46,242 bases of DNA from Treponema sp. UBA4267. Lineage in GTDB: Bacteria; Spirochaetota; Spirochaetia; Treponematales; Treponemataceae. The stretch lies in the NCBI GenBank assembly GCA_002395155.1, contig DGWD01000043.1:1-46242 (forward strand), written 5' to 3'. How positions within the stretch are numbered: position 1 is the first letter of the stretch; each line of letters begins with the position of its first letter. This document shows positions 1 to 8,004 of the stretch, one piece after another. The notes under the pieces were generated by a model that was given only the letters and a program-made list of their open reading frames with translations, ran no database searches and was not told the DNA's origin. The translations under genes were made by a program, and so were the position numbers.

Positions 1-952
1 TATCATCAGAAACAACAGTACCGATGAATTCAGAAAGACATCCATAAATATCAACTTCACAAGAAACTGGAATTCCTCTTCCTGTAAGACGGCTGTTTAC
101 ATAGCAAGGTACGAAACCGAACTGTGTCTGGAATGCTGGCCAACATTTTCCGGCAATTGCAACGTACTCGCGGTATCCTTTGTGAGCTTCAACCCAGTCA
201 AGGAGTGTAAGTTCGTACTGAGCAAGTTTAGCAAGAACTTCTGGCTTTTTGTTTCCTTTTCCAAGTTCTTTTTCCATGTCAGCAACAACTTCTGGAATTC
301 TCTTATCGTTAGCATGTTTGTTGAATGCTTCGAACAAGTCGAGTTCTGAGTTTTCTTCAATTTCAACACCAAGGTTGTAAAGCTGTTTAATTGGTGCGTT
401 ACAAGCAAGGAAGTTGAGTGGACGTGGTCCGAAAGAAATGATTTTAAGGTGATTCAAAGCGTAAACTGCTTTTGCAACTGGCAGGAAGTCGTGAATCATA
501 TCTGCACAGTCTTCTGCATCACCTACTGGATATTCAGGAATATAAGCTTTGATATTGCGGAGCTGTAAGTTGTATGAAGCGTTGAGCATACCACAGTAAG
601 CATCTCCACGTCCGTCCATAAGGCTGTTTCCAGACTCTTCTGCAGCAGCACAGAACATTTTTGGTCCGTCAAAGTGTTTAGCAAGTAATGTTTCAGAAAT
701 TTCTGGACCGAAGTTTCCAAGATAAACACAAAGTGCGTTACATCCAGCCTTTTTAATATCTTCCAAAGCCTGTACCATGTGGATTTCGCTTTCTACGATA
801 CAGATTGGACATTCGTAAATATCATCTGCTCCATATTTTTTTGTGTAAGCTTCAACGAGAGCCTTTCTTCTGTTTACTGAAAGTGGCTCTGGGAAACAGT
901 CGCGGCTAACTGCGACAATACCAATTTTCATTTTTGGTGAATTATTATTCAT
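1..952 (-). CDS. L-fucose/L-arabinose isomerase-family protein (partial, C-terminus off left edge)
   Basis: An open frame of 317 codons reads from ATG at 952 to the window edge without a stop. The start has a clear AGGAG seven bases upstream. The protein begins with a Rossmann-like strand (MKIGIVAVSRDCFPE) and continues with segments typical of the FucI/AraA fold N-terminal domains, such as CNALCVYLGNFGPE and FCAAAEESGNSLMDGRGDAY. The C-terminal catalytic domain lies outside the window, so the substrate cannot be judged. It follows the DUF4867 gene by 38 bp on the same strand and is probably co-transcribed with it. Ketose/aldose isomerisation of a deoxy- or pentose sugar is the family role; the exact sugar is inference. 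A second in-frame ATG at 931 is possible but lacks its own ribosome site. Confidence 0.8.
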   Translation of the reverse strand, partial: MNNNSPKMKIGIVAVSRDCFPEPLSVNRRKALVEAYTKKYGADDIYECPICIVESEIHMVQALEDIKKAGCNALCVYLGNFGPEISETLLAKHFDGPKMFCAAAEESGNSLMDGRGDAYCGMLNASYNLQLRNIKAYIPEYPVGDAEDCADMIHDFLPVAKAVYALNHLKIISFGPRPLNFLACNAPIKQLYNLGVEIEENSELDLFEAFNKHANDKRIPEVVADMEKELGKGNKKPEVLAKLAQYELTLLDWVEAHKGYREYVAIAGKCWPAFQTQFGFVPCYVNSRLTGRGIPVSCEVDIYGCLSEFIGTVVSDD

Positions 953-990
953 TTTTTGCTCCTATTTTAAGAAGATTCTTCTTCTTTTAT

Positions 991-1641
991 TTATTTTTTT
1001 GCTAAATCAATATTGATGCCTGTAAGACCTACAAAAGCACCCTGTTTTGCTTCATTTGAATCTGCATGCGCAATGAGCCACTTGTTACGAGCCCAAAGTA
1101 ACTTATCTTCAAGATTCTTTTCTGTAATCTTTGGTTTTTCTGTATTTGTATCTTTTGGAAGAACGATGATTACACGGAAGCCTTCTTTACTTACTTCACC
1201 ATTTTTTACAGCGTTACATGGTGCATAGTGCAAAGTTGTTTCATAAACTTCTACAACAGTTCCTTTTGGAACATAGAAAGCTTCAACTGCACTTGTGTTC
1301 AATTTTCCATTTTTTACAGACTGAAGTGGTGCTAATAAAAGTACCATATCATTTGAAGGGATATTTAATTCTGAACCGCGATGATATTCAAGACAGTTCA
1401 ATTTTGTATTGTAACCGTTACAGTATCCAACCTGAATTGGCATTCCACCGTAAGCATTGTCACTAAATTCTTTTGCAATTGGTAAAGATTCGAGTCCTGC
1501 ATCACCTGGTTCGTAGATTGTTGCGTTTGCAGGTTTATCAGTTGTATCATCCAACTTTTTTAAAAGATCACTTACATCATAACCTGTAAGGACTTTTCCA
1601 TACTTCTCAAAACTATGAGAAAAGACAGATTTAATACGCAT
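991..1641 (-). CDS. DUF4867 family protein
   Basis: The 216-residue protein matches what I know of DUF4867: a soluble cupin-like protein of about 200 residues, with segments GYCNGYNTKLNCLEYHRGSE and VEAFYVPKGTVVEVYE typical of a small double-stranded beta-helix enzyme. No signal peptide or membrane segment is visible. ATG at 1641 has AGGAG eight bases upstream. It is the first gene of a two-gene operon with the isomerase-like gene. DUF4867 genes are, as I recall, often neighbours of L-fucose isomerase-like genes, so a role in converting an uncommon sugar (isomerase, mutarotase or lyxose-isomerase-like cupin) is plausible but not shown. The family assignment is from memory, not from a search. 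Confidence 0.75.
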   Translation of the reverse strand: MRIKSVFSHSFEKYGKVLTGYDVSDLLKKLDDTTDKPANATIYEPGDAGLESLPIAKEFSDNAYGGMPIQVGYCNGYNTKLNCLEYHRGSELNIPSNDMVLLLAPLQSVKNGKLNTSAVEAFYVPKGTVVEVYETTLHYAPCNAVKNGEVSKEGFRVIIVLPKDTNTEKPKITEKNLEDKLLWARNKWLIAHADSNEAKQGAFVGLTGINIDLAKK

Positions 1642-1716
1642 TTTTTTTGCTCCTGAGTTTTTAAGATGTCCTACCTGAAAATTGCCAGCTCAGAATAAGA
1701 CCTCTTCCATATTAGT

Positions 1717-1745
1717 ATATTAACACCATAGAGAATATTTGACAG
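1717..1745 (-). promoter_or_regulatory. Predicted promoter of the DUF4867-isomerase operon
   Basis: Reading the minus strand, CTGTCA (1745-1740) and TAATAT (1722-1717) are separated by 17 bases. The start codon at 1641 is about 70 bases downstream, leaving a short untranslated leader. Only a match to the general sigma-70 pattern supports this. Confidence 0.4.
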
Positions 1746-1795
1746 TAATAAATTTCACCTAACTTAACAAATTTTAATTTTTTTTGAAAAAAAAC

Positions 1796-1823
1796 TTGCA
1801 TTCTATCAAAGTCATGTTATTAT
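1796..1823 (+). promoter_or_regulatory. Promoter of the structured RNA
   Basis: TTGCAT (1796-1801), a 16-base spacer ending in an extended TGT, and TATTAT (1818-1823). Transcription would start near 1828-1830, exactly where the sequence changes from AT-rich to GC-richer structured RNA. Confidence 0.6.
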
Positions 1824-1884
1824 TAAGACGTGGTTAGGGAACCGAGATAAGGACGGCTACCGGCTGCTTGTAGAGGAGGCAATA

Positions 1885-1932
1885 ATGCAATTTCCGACAA
1901 AGACAACACGCCAGGACGTGGCTAAACGTTAG
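1885..1932 (+). CDS. Candidate 15-residue peptide ORF inside the structured RNA
   Basis: ATG at 1885 is preceded by a near-perfect Shine-Dalgarno GAGGAGG (1873-1879) with a 5-base gap. The ORF reads MQFPTKTTRQDVAKR and stops with TAG. The peptide is basic and has no membrane segment. The strength of the ribosome site is the main argument for translation; such a site could also be a structural or regulatory element of the RNA. No homologue is known to me. Confidence 0.35.
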   Translation: MQFPTKTTRQDVAKR

Positions 1933-2007
1933 ACCATAAAGCTACCAGTTGCTAATCGCTGGATATATTTTAGGGTGCAGTTCTACGTGAACTTTAGCAT
2001 CAAACAG

Positions 2008-2035
2008 GCCGCCGAAACAGGCGGCTTCTTTTTTT
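2008..2035 (+). terminator. Intrinsic terminator of the structured RNA
   Basis: GCCGCC (2008-2013) pairs with GGCGGC (2020-2025) around a GAAACA loop, followed by TTCTTTTTTT. It is one of the strongest terminators in the window. Confidence 0.9.
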
Positions 2036-2109
2036 AACGTAGAGTTTTTTCCAAGAATCAGAAATCTTTCTTATATTATTCAATTAAAACTTAAATCATA
2101 ATCCACTAT

Positions 2110-3132
2110 ATGAGTGAAATTTTATCAGAATACTTTAAAGATTATTTTAGAATCGGAGCCGCCTTAAACGGACTTTTTTACACACATCGCCCAAAAATGT
2201 TTAAATTTTTTCCTGACAGCGACATTGTAAAAAAACATTTCAATCTTATTGTATGCGAAAATGATACAAAAATGGCTAATGTTTATCCAAAACCAGGACA
2301 TTTTAATTTTAAGAATGCCGACAAATTTGTACGATTTGGACGTAAAAACAAAAAAGATATTCGCTGGCATACTCTGGTTTGGCACAATCAATCTCCAGAT
2401 TGGATTTTTAGAAATAAAGATGGAAGTTTTGTTTCAAAAGAAGAACTCGAAGCTCGTCTTAAAAAATATATTTTTACAATCGGAAAACGTTACGGAGACT
2501 ATATCACTTCGGTTGATGTAGTAAACGAATGTATTTCTGACAAAAACTTTATTTTAAGAGATGGAAATGACCGCTCACTCTGGAACCAGATAATTGGCCC
2601 TGAATATATTGATAAGGCCTTTTTCTGGGCAAAACAAGCCTTCCCAAAATCATCTCTTGTAATTAATGACTACAATCTGGAAACTGTTCCAGAAAAAAGA
2701 CAGGGAATGTACAACCTTTTAAAAGACCTGCTTTCGCGTGGAGTTCCTGTTGATACTGTAGGCCTTCAAATGCACATTAATATTGAATATCCGCCGGTAG
2801 AACAGATTAAGGAAACAATTGAAATGTACGGTCAACTTGGACTAAATGTAATTGTTACCGAAATGGAAGTTTCTATCTATAAAGATGATAAAGAAACTCA
2901 AAAACCTGTTACAGAAGAAATTCAGGAAAAACTTGCCCAACGTTACAAAGAACTTTTTGAATGTTTTAAAATGGAAGCTCAAAAAGGCATTTTGAAAGAC
3001 GTAGTTTTGTGGGGTGTTACCGATAAATTCACCTGGAAAAACTACTTCCCAGTTCCTAACCGTAAGGATGCCCCTCTTTTATTTGATGATGAAGGAAAGG
3101 AAAAAGCGGCTTTCTTTGCAATTACCAAATAA
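2110..3132 (+). CDS. GH10 endo-1,4-beta-xylanase, predicted cytoplasmic
   Basis: A 340-residue glycoside hydrolase family 10 catalytic domain with little else. The typical motifs are present: RWHTLVWHNQSPDW, the acid/base Glu140 in DVVNE, VGLQMHIN, and the nucleophile Glu251 in VTEMEVS; the spacing is right for GH10. There is no signal peptide or carbohydrate-binding module, so it probably cleaves imported xylo-oligosaccharides inside the cell. This fits the xylulokinase gene 5 kb away. No Shine-Dalgarno precedes ATG 2110; a CATAAT box (2097-2102) lies 7 bases upstream, so the mRNA may be leaderless. The gene stands alone between two terminators. Confidence 0.92.
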   Translation: MSEILSEYFKDYFRIGAALNGLFYTHRPKMFKFFPDSDIVKKHFNLIVCENDTKMANVYPKPGHFNFKNADKFVRFGRKNKKDIRWHTLVWHNQSPDWIFRNKDGSFVSKEELEARLKKYIFTIGKRYGDYITSVDVVNECISDKNFILRDGNDRSLWNQIIGPEYIDKAFFWAKQAFPKSSLVINDYNLETVPEKRQGMYNLLKDLLSRGVPVDTVGLQMHINIEYPPVEQIKETIEMYGQLGLNVIVTEMEVSIYKDDKETQKPVTEEIQEKLAQRYKELFECFKMEAQKGILKDVVLWGVTDKFTWKNYFPVPNRKDAPLLFDDEGKEKAAFFAITK

Positions 3133-3160
3133 ATTTCTTCTATAATAAATAAGATATTAT

Positions 3161-3185
3161 TGCCGGAGTTAGTCCGGCATCTTCT
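3161..3185 (+). terminator. Probable terminator after the xylanase
   Basis: TGCCGGA (3161-3167) pairs with TCCGGCA (3173-3179), followed by a modest T-rich stretch TCTTCTT. The T-run is interrupted, so efficiency is uncertain. Confidence 0.6.
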
Positions 3186-3214
3186 TAATCACTATAAAAA
3201 AATTCAAATTCTCA

Positions 3215-3243
3215 TTGATAATATACCTCGATTTTGCCATAAT
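3215..3243 (+). promoter_or_regulatory. lysA promoter
   Basis: TTGATA (3215-3220), 17-base spacer, CATAAT (3238-3243). Transcription would start near 3250, just before the GAGGT ribosome site. This fixes the lysA start at 3262. Confidence 0.65.
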
Positions 3244-3261
3244 TTTGCAACGAGGTATTAT

Positions 3262-4527
3262 ATGAGTTCAAATTTTCCACTAAACAAATCACAACTTGAT
3301 AATCTTATTAAAGATTTTCCTACTCCATTTTATCTGTATGATGAAAAGGCAATTCGCGAAAATATGCGAAAATTCACAAAAGCATTCAGCATTTTTCCTA
3401 AATTTGTTGAACACTATGCTGTAAAAGCCTGTCCAAATCCTTATATCTTAAAAATTCTTGCAGAAGAAGGATGTGGAACTGACTGTTCATCTTTGCCAGA
3501 ACTTATGCTTTCTGAAATATCAGATATTAAAGGTGATTTAGTTCTTTTTACTTCAAACGAAACTCCTGCTGCAGAATATAAATATGCTTATGAAAGAGGA
3601 AATCTCATTAATCTGGATGATATAACACATATCGACTATCTGAAAAAACACCTCGGAAAACTCCCTGAAAAAATCTGTTTCCGCTACAATCCAGGAAAAG
3701 ATAAACAGGGCTGTAACTCAATCATTGGTAAACCAGAAGAAGCAAAATATGGTCTTACCCGTGAACAAATCATTCAGGCATATAAAATCTGCAAGGATGA
3801 AGGTGTAAAACATTTTGGACTCCACACAATGGTTGCTTCAAATGAATTAAATCCAGATTTCTTTGTTGATACTGCAAAACTCGTTTTTGAACTTGCTGTT
3901 GAAATTAAAGAAAAAACTGGCGTTCGTATTGAATTTGTTGATTTAGGTGGAGGACTTGGTATTCCTTACAAGCCTGATCAGGTTGCCGTAGATTATGATT
4001 ATGTTGCAAAAGGAATTCGTGCAGAATATGACAGAGTTCTTGTTCCTGCTGGCCTTGATCCAATGGAAATTCACTGGGAATGTGGTCGTCCTATTACTGG
4101 TCCATATGGCTGGCTTATCACTACTGCAATTCACGAAAAACACACTTACAAGGAATACATTGGTACAGATTCTTGTATGGCTGATTTAATGAGACCTGGA
4201 ATGTATGGGGCTTACCATGAAGTTACTGTCAGTGGAAAAGAAAATGCTCCAAAAGACTACACTTATGATGTAGTAGGTTCCCTCTGCGAAAACTGCGATA
4301 AATTTGCCGTTGACCGCAAACTTCCAAAAATTGACATTGGTGATCATATCATTATTCATGATGCTGGTGCTCACGGTCGTGCAATGGGCTTTAACTACAA
4401 TGGAAAACTCCGCTGTGGTGAAATTCTTATGAGAGAAGATGGAAGTTTTAAAGAAATCCGCCGTCGTGAAACAATTGATGATTTATTTGCAACATTGGAT
4501 TTAGACGGAGTAAAGAACTTTAAATAA
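3262..4527 (+). CDS. lysA: Diaminopimelate decarboxylase-type PLP enzyme
   Basis: This 421-residue fold-type III PLP decarboxylase has the PLP lysine at Lys55 (HYAVKACPNP), the glycine loop LGGGLGIPY, ECGRP for phosphate binding, and the C-terminal SLCENCDKFA plus YNGKLRCGEIL that correspond to the substrate-binding CES-D and tyrosine motifs. It would convert meso-diaminopimelate to lysine. The KACPNP variant differs from the textbook KAN, so a related activity (e.g. carboxynorspermidine decarboxylase) is not fully excluded. ATG 3262 was chosen because GAGGT lies 7 bases upstream and a promoter just before it. A longer in-frame reading to a TTG at 3160 would start inside the preceding terminator. 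Its 3' end overlaps the convergent kinase gene by 8 bp. Confidence 0.82.
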   Translation: MSSNFPLNKSQLDNLIKDFPTPFYLYDEKAIRENMRKFTKAFSIFPKFVEHYAVKACPNPYILKILAEEGCGTDCSSLPELMLSEISDIKGDLVLFTSNETPAAEYKYAYERGNLINLDDITHIDYLKKHLGKLPEKICFRYNPGKDKQGCNSIIGKPEEAKYGLTREQIIQAYKICKDEGVKHFGLHTMVASNELNPDFFVDTAKLVFELAVEIKEKTGVRIEFVDLGGGLGIPYKPDQVAVDYDYVAKGIRAEYDRVLVPAGLDPMEIHWECGRPITGPYGWLITTAIHEKHTYKEYIGTDSCMADLMRPGMYGAYHEVTVSGKENAPKDYTYDVVGSLCENCDKFAVDRKLPKIDIGDHIIIHDAGAHGRAMGFNYNGKLRCGEILMREDGSFKEIRRRETIDDLFATLDLDGVKNFK

Positions 4528-7096
4528 GAGTTTTTATCCTGTCAAAATCTATCTGATCAATAGCATCTGTTAAGGCTTCTATATCAAGATTTAATTCTTG
4601 AGGCAAATAGGAGCCTTTTATTTTGTCCATTTCTTCTTCTATTTTTTCAAGGTCGCAGGAATCGCAGGCCTGGAGAATAATTTCCCTTATTTCTTCAAAT
4701 TCATCTACCGTCATAAGTTTTTTCTCTTCAGATGATGATAAAGATTCTTCAAGCACTGAGGCTAAAATTCCTTCAAATTCACGATATTCTGACAACATTT
4801 TTCCTGTTTTTACCTGAATTTGACCAAGAATTTCTTCAAAATTGCCATTTTGAGCCTGTATATTTTTTCCAAGCATTTCCAGTTCTTCTGCACTTTTTGA
4901 AAGTTTATCAGCACCAATAATTCTGGCCGAACTTTTTAAGGCATGAACTAAAATTGTAAAATCCTTGTAATCACCATTAATAAGGTCTTTTTCTATATCA
5001 GAAGCATTTTTAGAAATGAGTCTTGTAAAAGTTTTAGTTACATTAAACCAGTTTTCAAAATCTCCGGCATTTTCTACAGCCTGCTCTACATCAATATTGT
5101 AAGAATGAAGTTTCTGGGCCTGTTCTGTAAAATCTTTTGGAATTAAAACTGTATCAGGGGGGACAGACCCCTCATCATTTTTTTCTACCTCTTCAATTAA
5201 GTTTTCCGGAAGCCACTTTTGTAAAATCCTCTGAAAATCTCTGCCCTGAACAGGCTTTCCAAGAAAATCATTAAAACCTGCTGCAAGAAAATTTTCTCTG
5301 GATCCATAGGAAACATTGGCACTTAAAGCAATAACAACCCTGGAAATTTTAGGGGTCTGTCCCCCATCATCCTTATTTTCCATTTCCCGAATCTTTTTTA
5401 AGGTTTCAATTCCATCCATAACCGGCATCTGATGGTCCATAAAAATAATGTCGTAATCTTTTTTAGAAATTAACTCCAGTGCCTTAAAACCACTTTCAGC
5501 AAGCTCTGCATTCACTCCCAGTTTTTTTAACAAGCCCTGGGCAATTTGAAGATTTACTTCGTTATCATCAACAACAAGAATATTTGCCTTACTTGCCAAA
5601 AATTTGACTCTTTCTGCTTCCTCTGCAAATAAAGCAGAATATTCCGCCTTATTTAGAAAGCCTTCCACCAAAAGTAGTTTCAACTCCGGCTTTTCGCCCA
5701 AAACAGGTGCTGCATCAAAGACTGTTTTATATGCCTGCTCACAAGAAGTCTGACCTACCTTTTCCTGAGGAAGATTTACATAAAAACAGGAACCTTTGCC
5801 ATATTCAGATTCAATCCCAATTGAACCATCCATAAGTTGAACAAGATTTTTTGAAATATTCAGTCCAAGTCCTGTTCCACCCTTTGTACGATTCATTGCC
5901 ATATTGAGCTGTTTAAAAGCATCAAAAAGTTTTCCCATATCTTCCTGGCGAATTCCCACACCAGTATCAATTACAGAAACCCTATATCCGCTTCTATTTT
6001 CATACTTTTCAAGTTTTTCAAGCCTAAGACTAATGTGCCCTTTTTCTGTAAATTTTGCCGCATTTCCCGCAAGATTAAGTATAATTTGACGGATATGCTG
6101 ATCATCTCCATGAAATTTTGCTGGAAGTTCAGGATCAATTTCCAGCCGAAGTTCAACATCTTTATCCTTCAGTCTAACTAAAACGACATTGGAAATATCA
6201 TAAAAAAGTTTCAGAAGATCATAATCTGCACAGGTAATTTCCATTTTTCCTGAACGAATTTTTGATAAATCCAGAATATCGTTAATAATTCCAAGTAAAC
6301 TTACACCCGAAGAATGAATCTGACGGATTGTATTTTTTTGTGCATCAGGAAGATTAAAATCCATTGCCAGTTCACTCATACCAATAATCGAATGCATCGG
6401 GGTTCGAATTTCGTGGCTCATATTTGCAAGGAAAACCGACTTCATCTCATTTTCCATTTCTGCCTGTTTCTGCATTTTTTCAATCAAAGATTTCTGACGA
6501 AGGATTCGCCGCATCTGATAGGCACGAAAATAGGAAACTGTAGTTGTTATAAATATAATAAAAATAGGATAAGGCAAGTAGACATGGTACGACGAAGGAA
6601 ATATTTTATAAGTTATGATGATAAAAACAAAAAGTTCCAGAGCGGACATTATTAAAACAATTACAGGATTAATAAAAAATACGCAGGAAGTAAGCATCAG
6701 ACAGATAAAGAAAAAGGTCAAATCTTCATGTCCATTTGCATAAGCACCAATAATTCCGTCCAAAATGGAATCTGAAAGTATCAGAACAGAATAAATGCAT
6801 AAAATGATGTAGAAAATTTTGTACTTTTTTTCAAAATCCCTATGACAAAGAGCCGTAGCAATTATTACAAGAAGAGAAATTCCTGCCATTGCAGTGTTCA
6901 TAATTCTGTAAAGCCATTGAACCTGGGCAAACTCTATACCAGGATTTAGATAATCATACAGCAAAAGGAAGGCCTGGAATAAAAAGATTAAACCTGCATA
7001 AAAGTAGACCCTTTTACTATCAACCTTTGCACATTCCAACTCAAAAATATGCCTTTCTTCATCACTTTCAAAATGCATTATAAAAGGATTTTTCAT
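4520..7096 (-). CDS. Membrane-bound hybrid sensor histidine kinase with receiver and Hpt domains
   Basis: 858 residues. An N-terminal block of about six hydrophobic segments (residues ~30-205) is followed by a HisKA domain with His in SHEIRTPMHSIIG near residue 228, a HATPase domain (NLAGNAAKF, DTGVGI, GGTGLGLNIS), a receiver (VVDDNEVNLQ, phospho-Asp in FMDHQMPVMDG near 552) and a C-terminal Hpt-like region with His in VHALKSSARIIGA near 717. No separate extracellular sensor domain is seen, so the stimulus may be sensed in the membrane. It lies 36 bp after a response-regulator gene in the same orientation. Two GGGGACAGACCCC-type elements interrupt the linkers before and after the receiver and add Gly/Pro-rich stretches. 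Start: AGGGA about ten bases before ATG. Confidence 0.92.
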   Translation of the reverse strand: MKNPFIMHFESDEERHIFELECAKVDSKRVYFYAGLIFLFQAFLLLYDYLNPGIEFAQVQWLYRIMNTAMAGISLLVIIATALCHRDFEKKYKIFYIILCIYSVLILSDSILDGIIGAYANGHEDLTFFFICLMLTSCVFFINPVIVLIMSALELFVFIIITYKIFPSSYHVYLPYPIFIIFITTTVSYFRAYQMRRILRQKSLIEKMQKQAEMENEMKSVFLANMSHEIRTPMHSIIGMSELAMDFNLPDAQKNTIRQIHSSGVSLLGIINDILDLSKIRSGKMEITCADYDLLKLFYDISNVVLVRLKDKDVELRLEIDPELPAKFHGDDQHIRQIILNLAGNAAKFTEKGHISLRLEKLEKYENRSGYRVSVIDTGVGIRQEDMGKLFDAFKQLNMAMNRTKGGTGLGLNISKNLVQLMDGSIGIESEYGKGSCFYVNLPQEKVGQTSCEQAYKTVFDAAPVLGEKPELKLLLVEGFLNKAEYSALFAEEAERVKFLASKANILVVDDNEVNLQIAQGLLKKLGVNAELAESGFKALELISKKDYDIIFMDHQMPVMDGIETLKKIREMENKDDGGQTPKISRVVIALSANVSYGSRENFLAAGFNDFLGKPVQGRDFQRILQKWLPENLIEEVEKNDEGSVPPDTVLIPKDFTEQAQKLHSYNIDVEQAVENAGDFENWFNVTKTFTRLISKNASDIEKDLINGDYKDFTILVHALKSSARIIGADKLSKSAEELEMLGKNIQAQNGNFEEILGQIQVKTGKMLSEYREFEGILASVLEESLSSSEEKKLMTVDEFEEIREIILQACDSCDLEKIEEEMDKIKGSYLPQELNLDIEALTDAIDQIDFDRIKTLI
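5156..5172. repeat. Palindromic GGGG-ACAGA-CCCC element in the kinase gene (copy 1)
   Basis: AGGGGGGACAGACCCCT, followed by CATCAT. It is inverted in its core relative to the other copies and codes for EGSVPP in the kinase. It lies in the linker after the receiver. Confidence 0.6.
5351..5365. repeat. Palindromic GGGG-TCTGT-CCCC element in the kinase gene (copy 2)
   Basis: AGGGGTCTGTCCCCC, again followed by CATCAT on the plus strand. It codes for GGQTP inside the receiver domain, between alpha-helical and beta-strand segments where an insertion could be tolerated. Confidence 0.6.
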
Positions 7097-7132
7097 GATT
7101 TTTTCCCTGGAGTTTGAAGTATCTTTATCAGC

Positions 7133-7894
7133 CTATTTAAAAACCGAAGAAACTTTTTCTAAAATTGTATTACGATCTGAATTTTTCAAAATATAGCCTT
7201 GAGGTTTATGTTTAAGAACTTCTGTAACCAGTTCCCTGTCAGAAACGCCTGTAAGAAACAAAATTGGTATAGAAACTAAATCTTTATTAGCCCTAATCAT
7301 TTCCAGAGTCTGAACTCCATCCCACCCTGGCATCTCATAATCCAAAAGGATAAGATCTGGTACTTCTTTTGTAAGATATTCCAGAGCAGCAGGTCCACTC
7401 TTTACAACAGCAACTTTGTACTTATCTTTAAGCATATTCATCATCTGTCGTAGTGATATAGGATCGTCGTCTACAACCAGGACTTTTTTTCTGTTATCCT
7501 CTGACTTTTCAATTAGAACATCTGTTACATCAATGTGAATATCAACCCAAAACTTATAAACTCGTTTAGCAAAATCATCTTCTAAAACAGGTGCAAGAAT
7601 AAAAGAGATAAACTTTGCCTGGCATGACTGTTCATAAACTTTATATTCAGATTTTGTTCCATACAAAACAACAGGAATATCTTTTAAGTTCATTAAAACA
7701 TCAATTACATAATCAGAATTATCGAAAGGAAGATTATAAACATAAACAATTGCAAAGTCCGGTTTAAAGTCATTAATTTTTTTTACAGACTCATCATTAA
7801 TTTCCACAAACTTGGAAGCAAACTTCATTGAAGCCGTATTAAAATACTTTGTGCTTATTTTGTCCTTAGGACCAATAAAAACCATCTTACTCAT
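7133..7894 (-). CDS. Response regulator with C-terminal receiver and novel N-terminal half
   Basis: 253 residues. The C-terminal half (~133-253) is a complete receiver: VLVVDDDPIS acidic pocket, phospho-Asp in LILLDYEMPGWDG near 183, Thr in FLTG and Lys in YILK. The N-terminal half (MSKMVFIGPKDKISTKYF onwards) has the alternating strand/helix look of a degenerate receiver but no Asp pocket that I can see. There is no DNA-binding output domain, so it may work by protein contact or as a phosphate relay. It is the first gene of an operon with the hybrid kinase 36 bp downstream. TATAAT ends 7 bases before ATG and no ribosome site is seen, so the mRNA is probably leaderless. Confidence 0.88.
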   Translation of the reverse strand: MSKMVFIGPKDKISTKYFNTASMKFASKFVEINDESVKKINDFKPDFAIVYVYNLPFDNSDYVIDVLMNLKDIPVVLYGTKSEYKVYEQSCQAKFISFILAPVLEDDFAKRVYKFWVDIHIDVTDVLIEKSEDNRKKVLVVDDDPISLRQMMNMLKDKYKVAVVKSGPAALEYLTKEVPDLILLDYEMPGWDGVQTLEMIRANKDLVSIPILFLTGVSDRELVTEVLKHKPQGYILKNSDRNTILEKVSSVFK

Positions 7895-7901
7895 AAAAAA
7901 A

Positions 7902-7907
7902 ATTATA
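7902..7907 (-). promoter_or_regulatory. -10 box of the response-regulator/kinase operon (leaderless)
   Basis: TATAAT on the minus strand with exactly seven T-rich bases before ATG 7894. The -35 region is poor. Confidence 0.45.
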
Positions 7908-7942
7908 ACAAAAATATTAGATTTTGCATTGTTTTTTATAAA

Positions 7943-7977
7943 AAAACCCGTAATCCGAAAAACGAACTACGGGTTTT
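7943..7977 (-). terminator. xylB terminator
   Basis: On the minus strand AAAACCCGTA (7977-7968) pairs with TACGGGTTTT (7952-7943), followed by further T residues. The first arm starts 27 bases after the xylB stop. Confidence 0.85.
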
Positions 7978-8004
7978 AAGAAGAATTAAAACTGCAAAAC
8001 CAGA

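Larger units (their letters stand above)
1830..2035 (+). ncRNA. Unclassified structured RNA of about 205 nt with its own promoter and terminator
   Basis: The segment is clearly GC-richer than its AT-rich flanks and lies between a good promoter and a strong terminator. Hairpins I can draw by eye are: CTAC/GTAG at 1857-1873; GCCA/TGGC at 1910-1922; CTAA/TTAG at 1922-1932; CCAG/CTGG at 1945-1962; and a 10-bp hairpin at 1974-2001 (GGTGC+AGTTC against GAACT+GCATC, with a small bulge). A GAGGAGG ribosome site followed by a 15-codon ORF lies inside. I could not match it to tmRNA, RNase P, SRP RNA, 6S RNA or any riboswitch class I know. It could be a small regulatory RNA, or a leader controlling the xylanase that starts 75 bases after the terminator. 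Confidence 0.65.

Noticed and set aside
1218..1466. Plus-strand ORFs antisense to the DUF4867 gene
   Set aside because: No promoter or ribosome site; low-complexity translation typical of an antisense shadow.
1830..2035. tmRNA, RNase P, SRP RNA, T-box or a known riboswitch
   Set aside because: The conserved cores (tmRNA tag and 3' CCA, RNase P GAGGAAAGTC, SRP GGAAGG loop, T-box GGTGGNACC) are absent. 6S RNA could not be decided by eye, so the RNA is left unclassified.
3160..3261. Longer lysA reading from TTG 3160
   Set aside because: It would begin inside the terminator hairpin of the xylanase gene and before the lysA promoter; ATG 3262 has the ribosome site.
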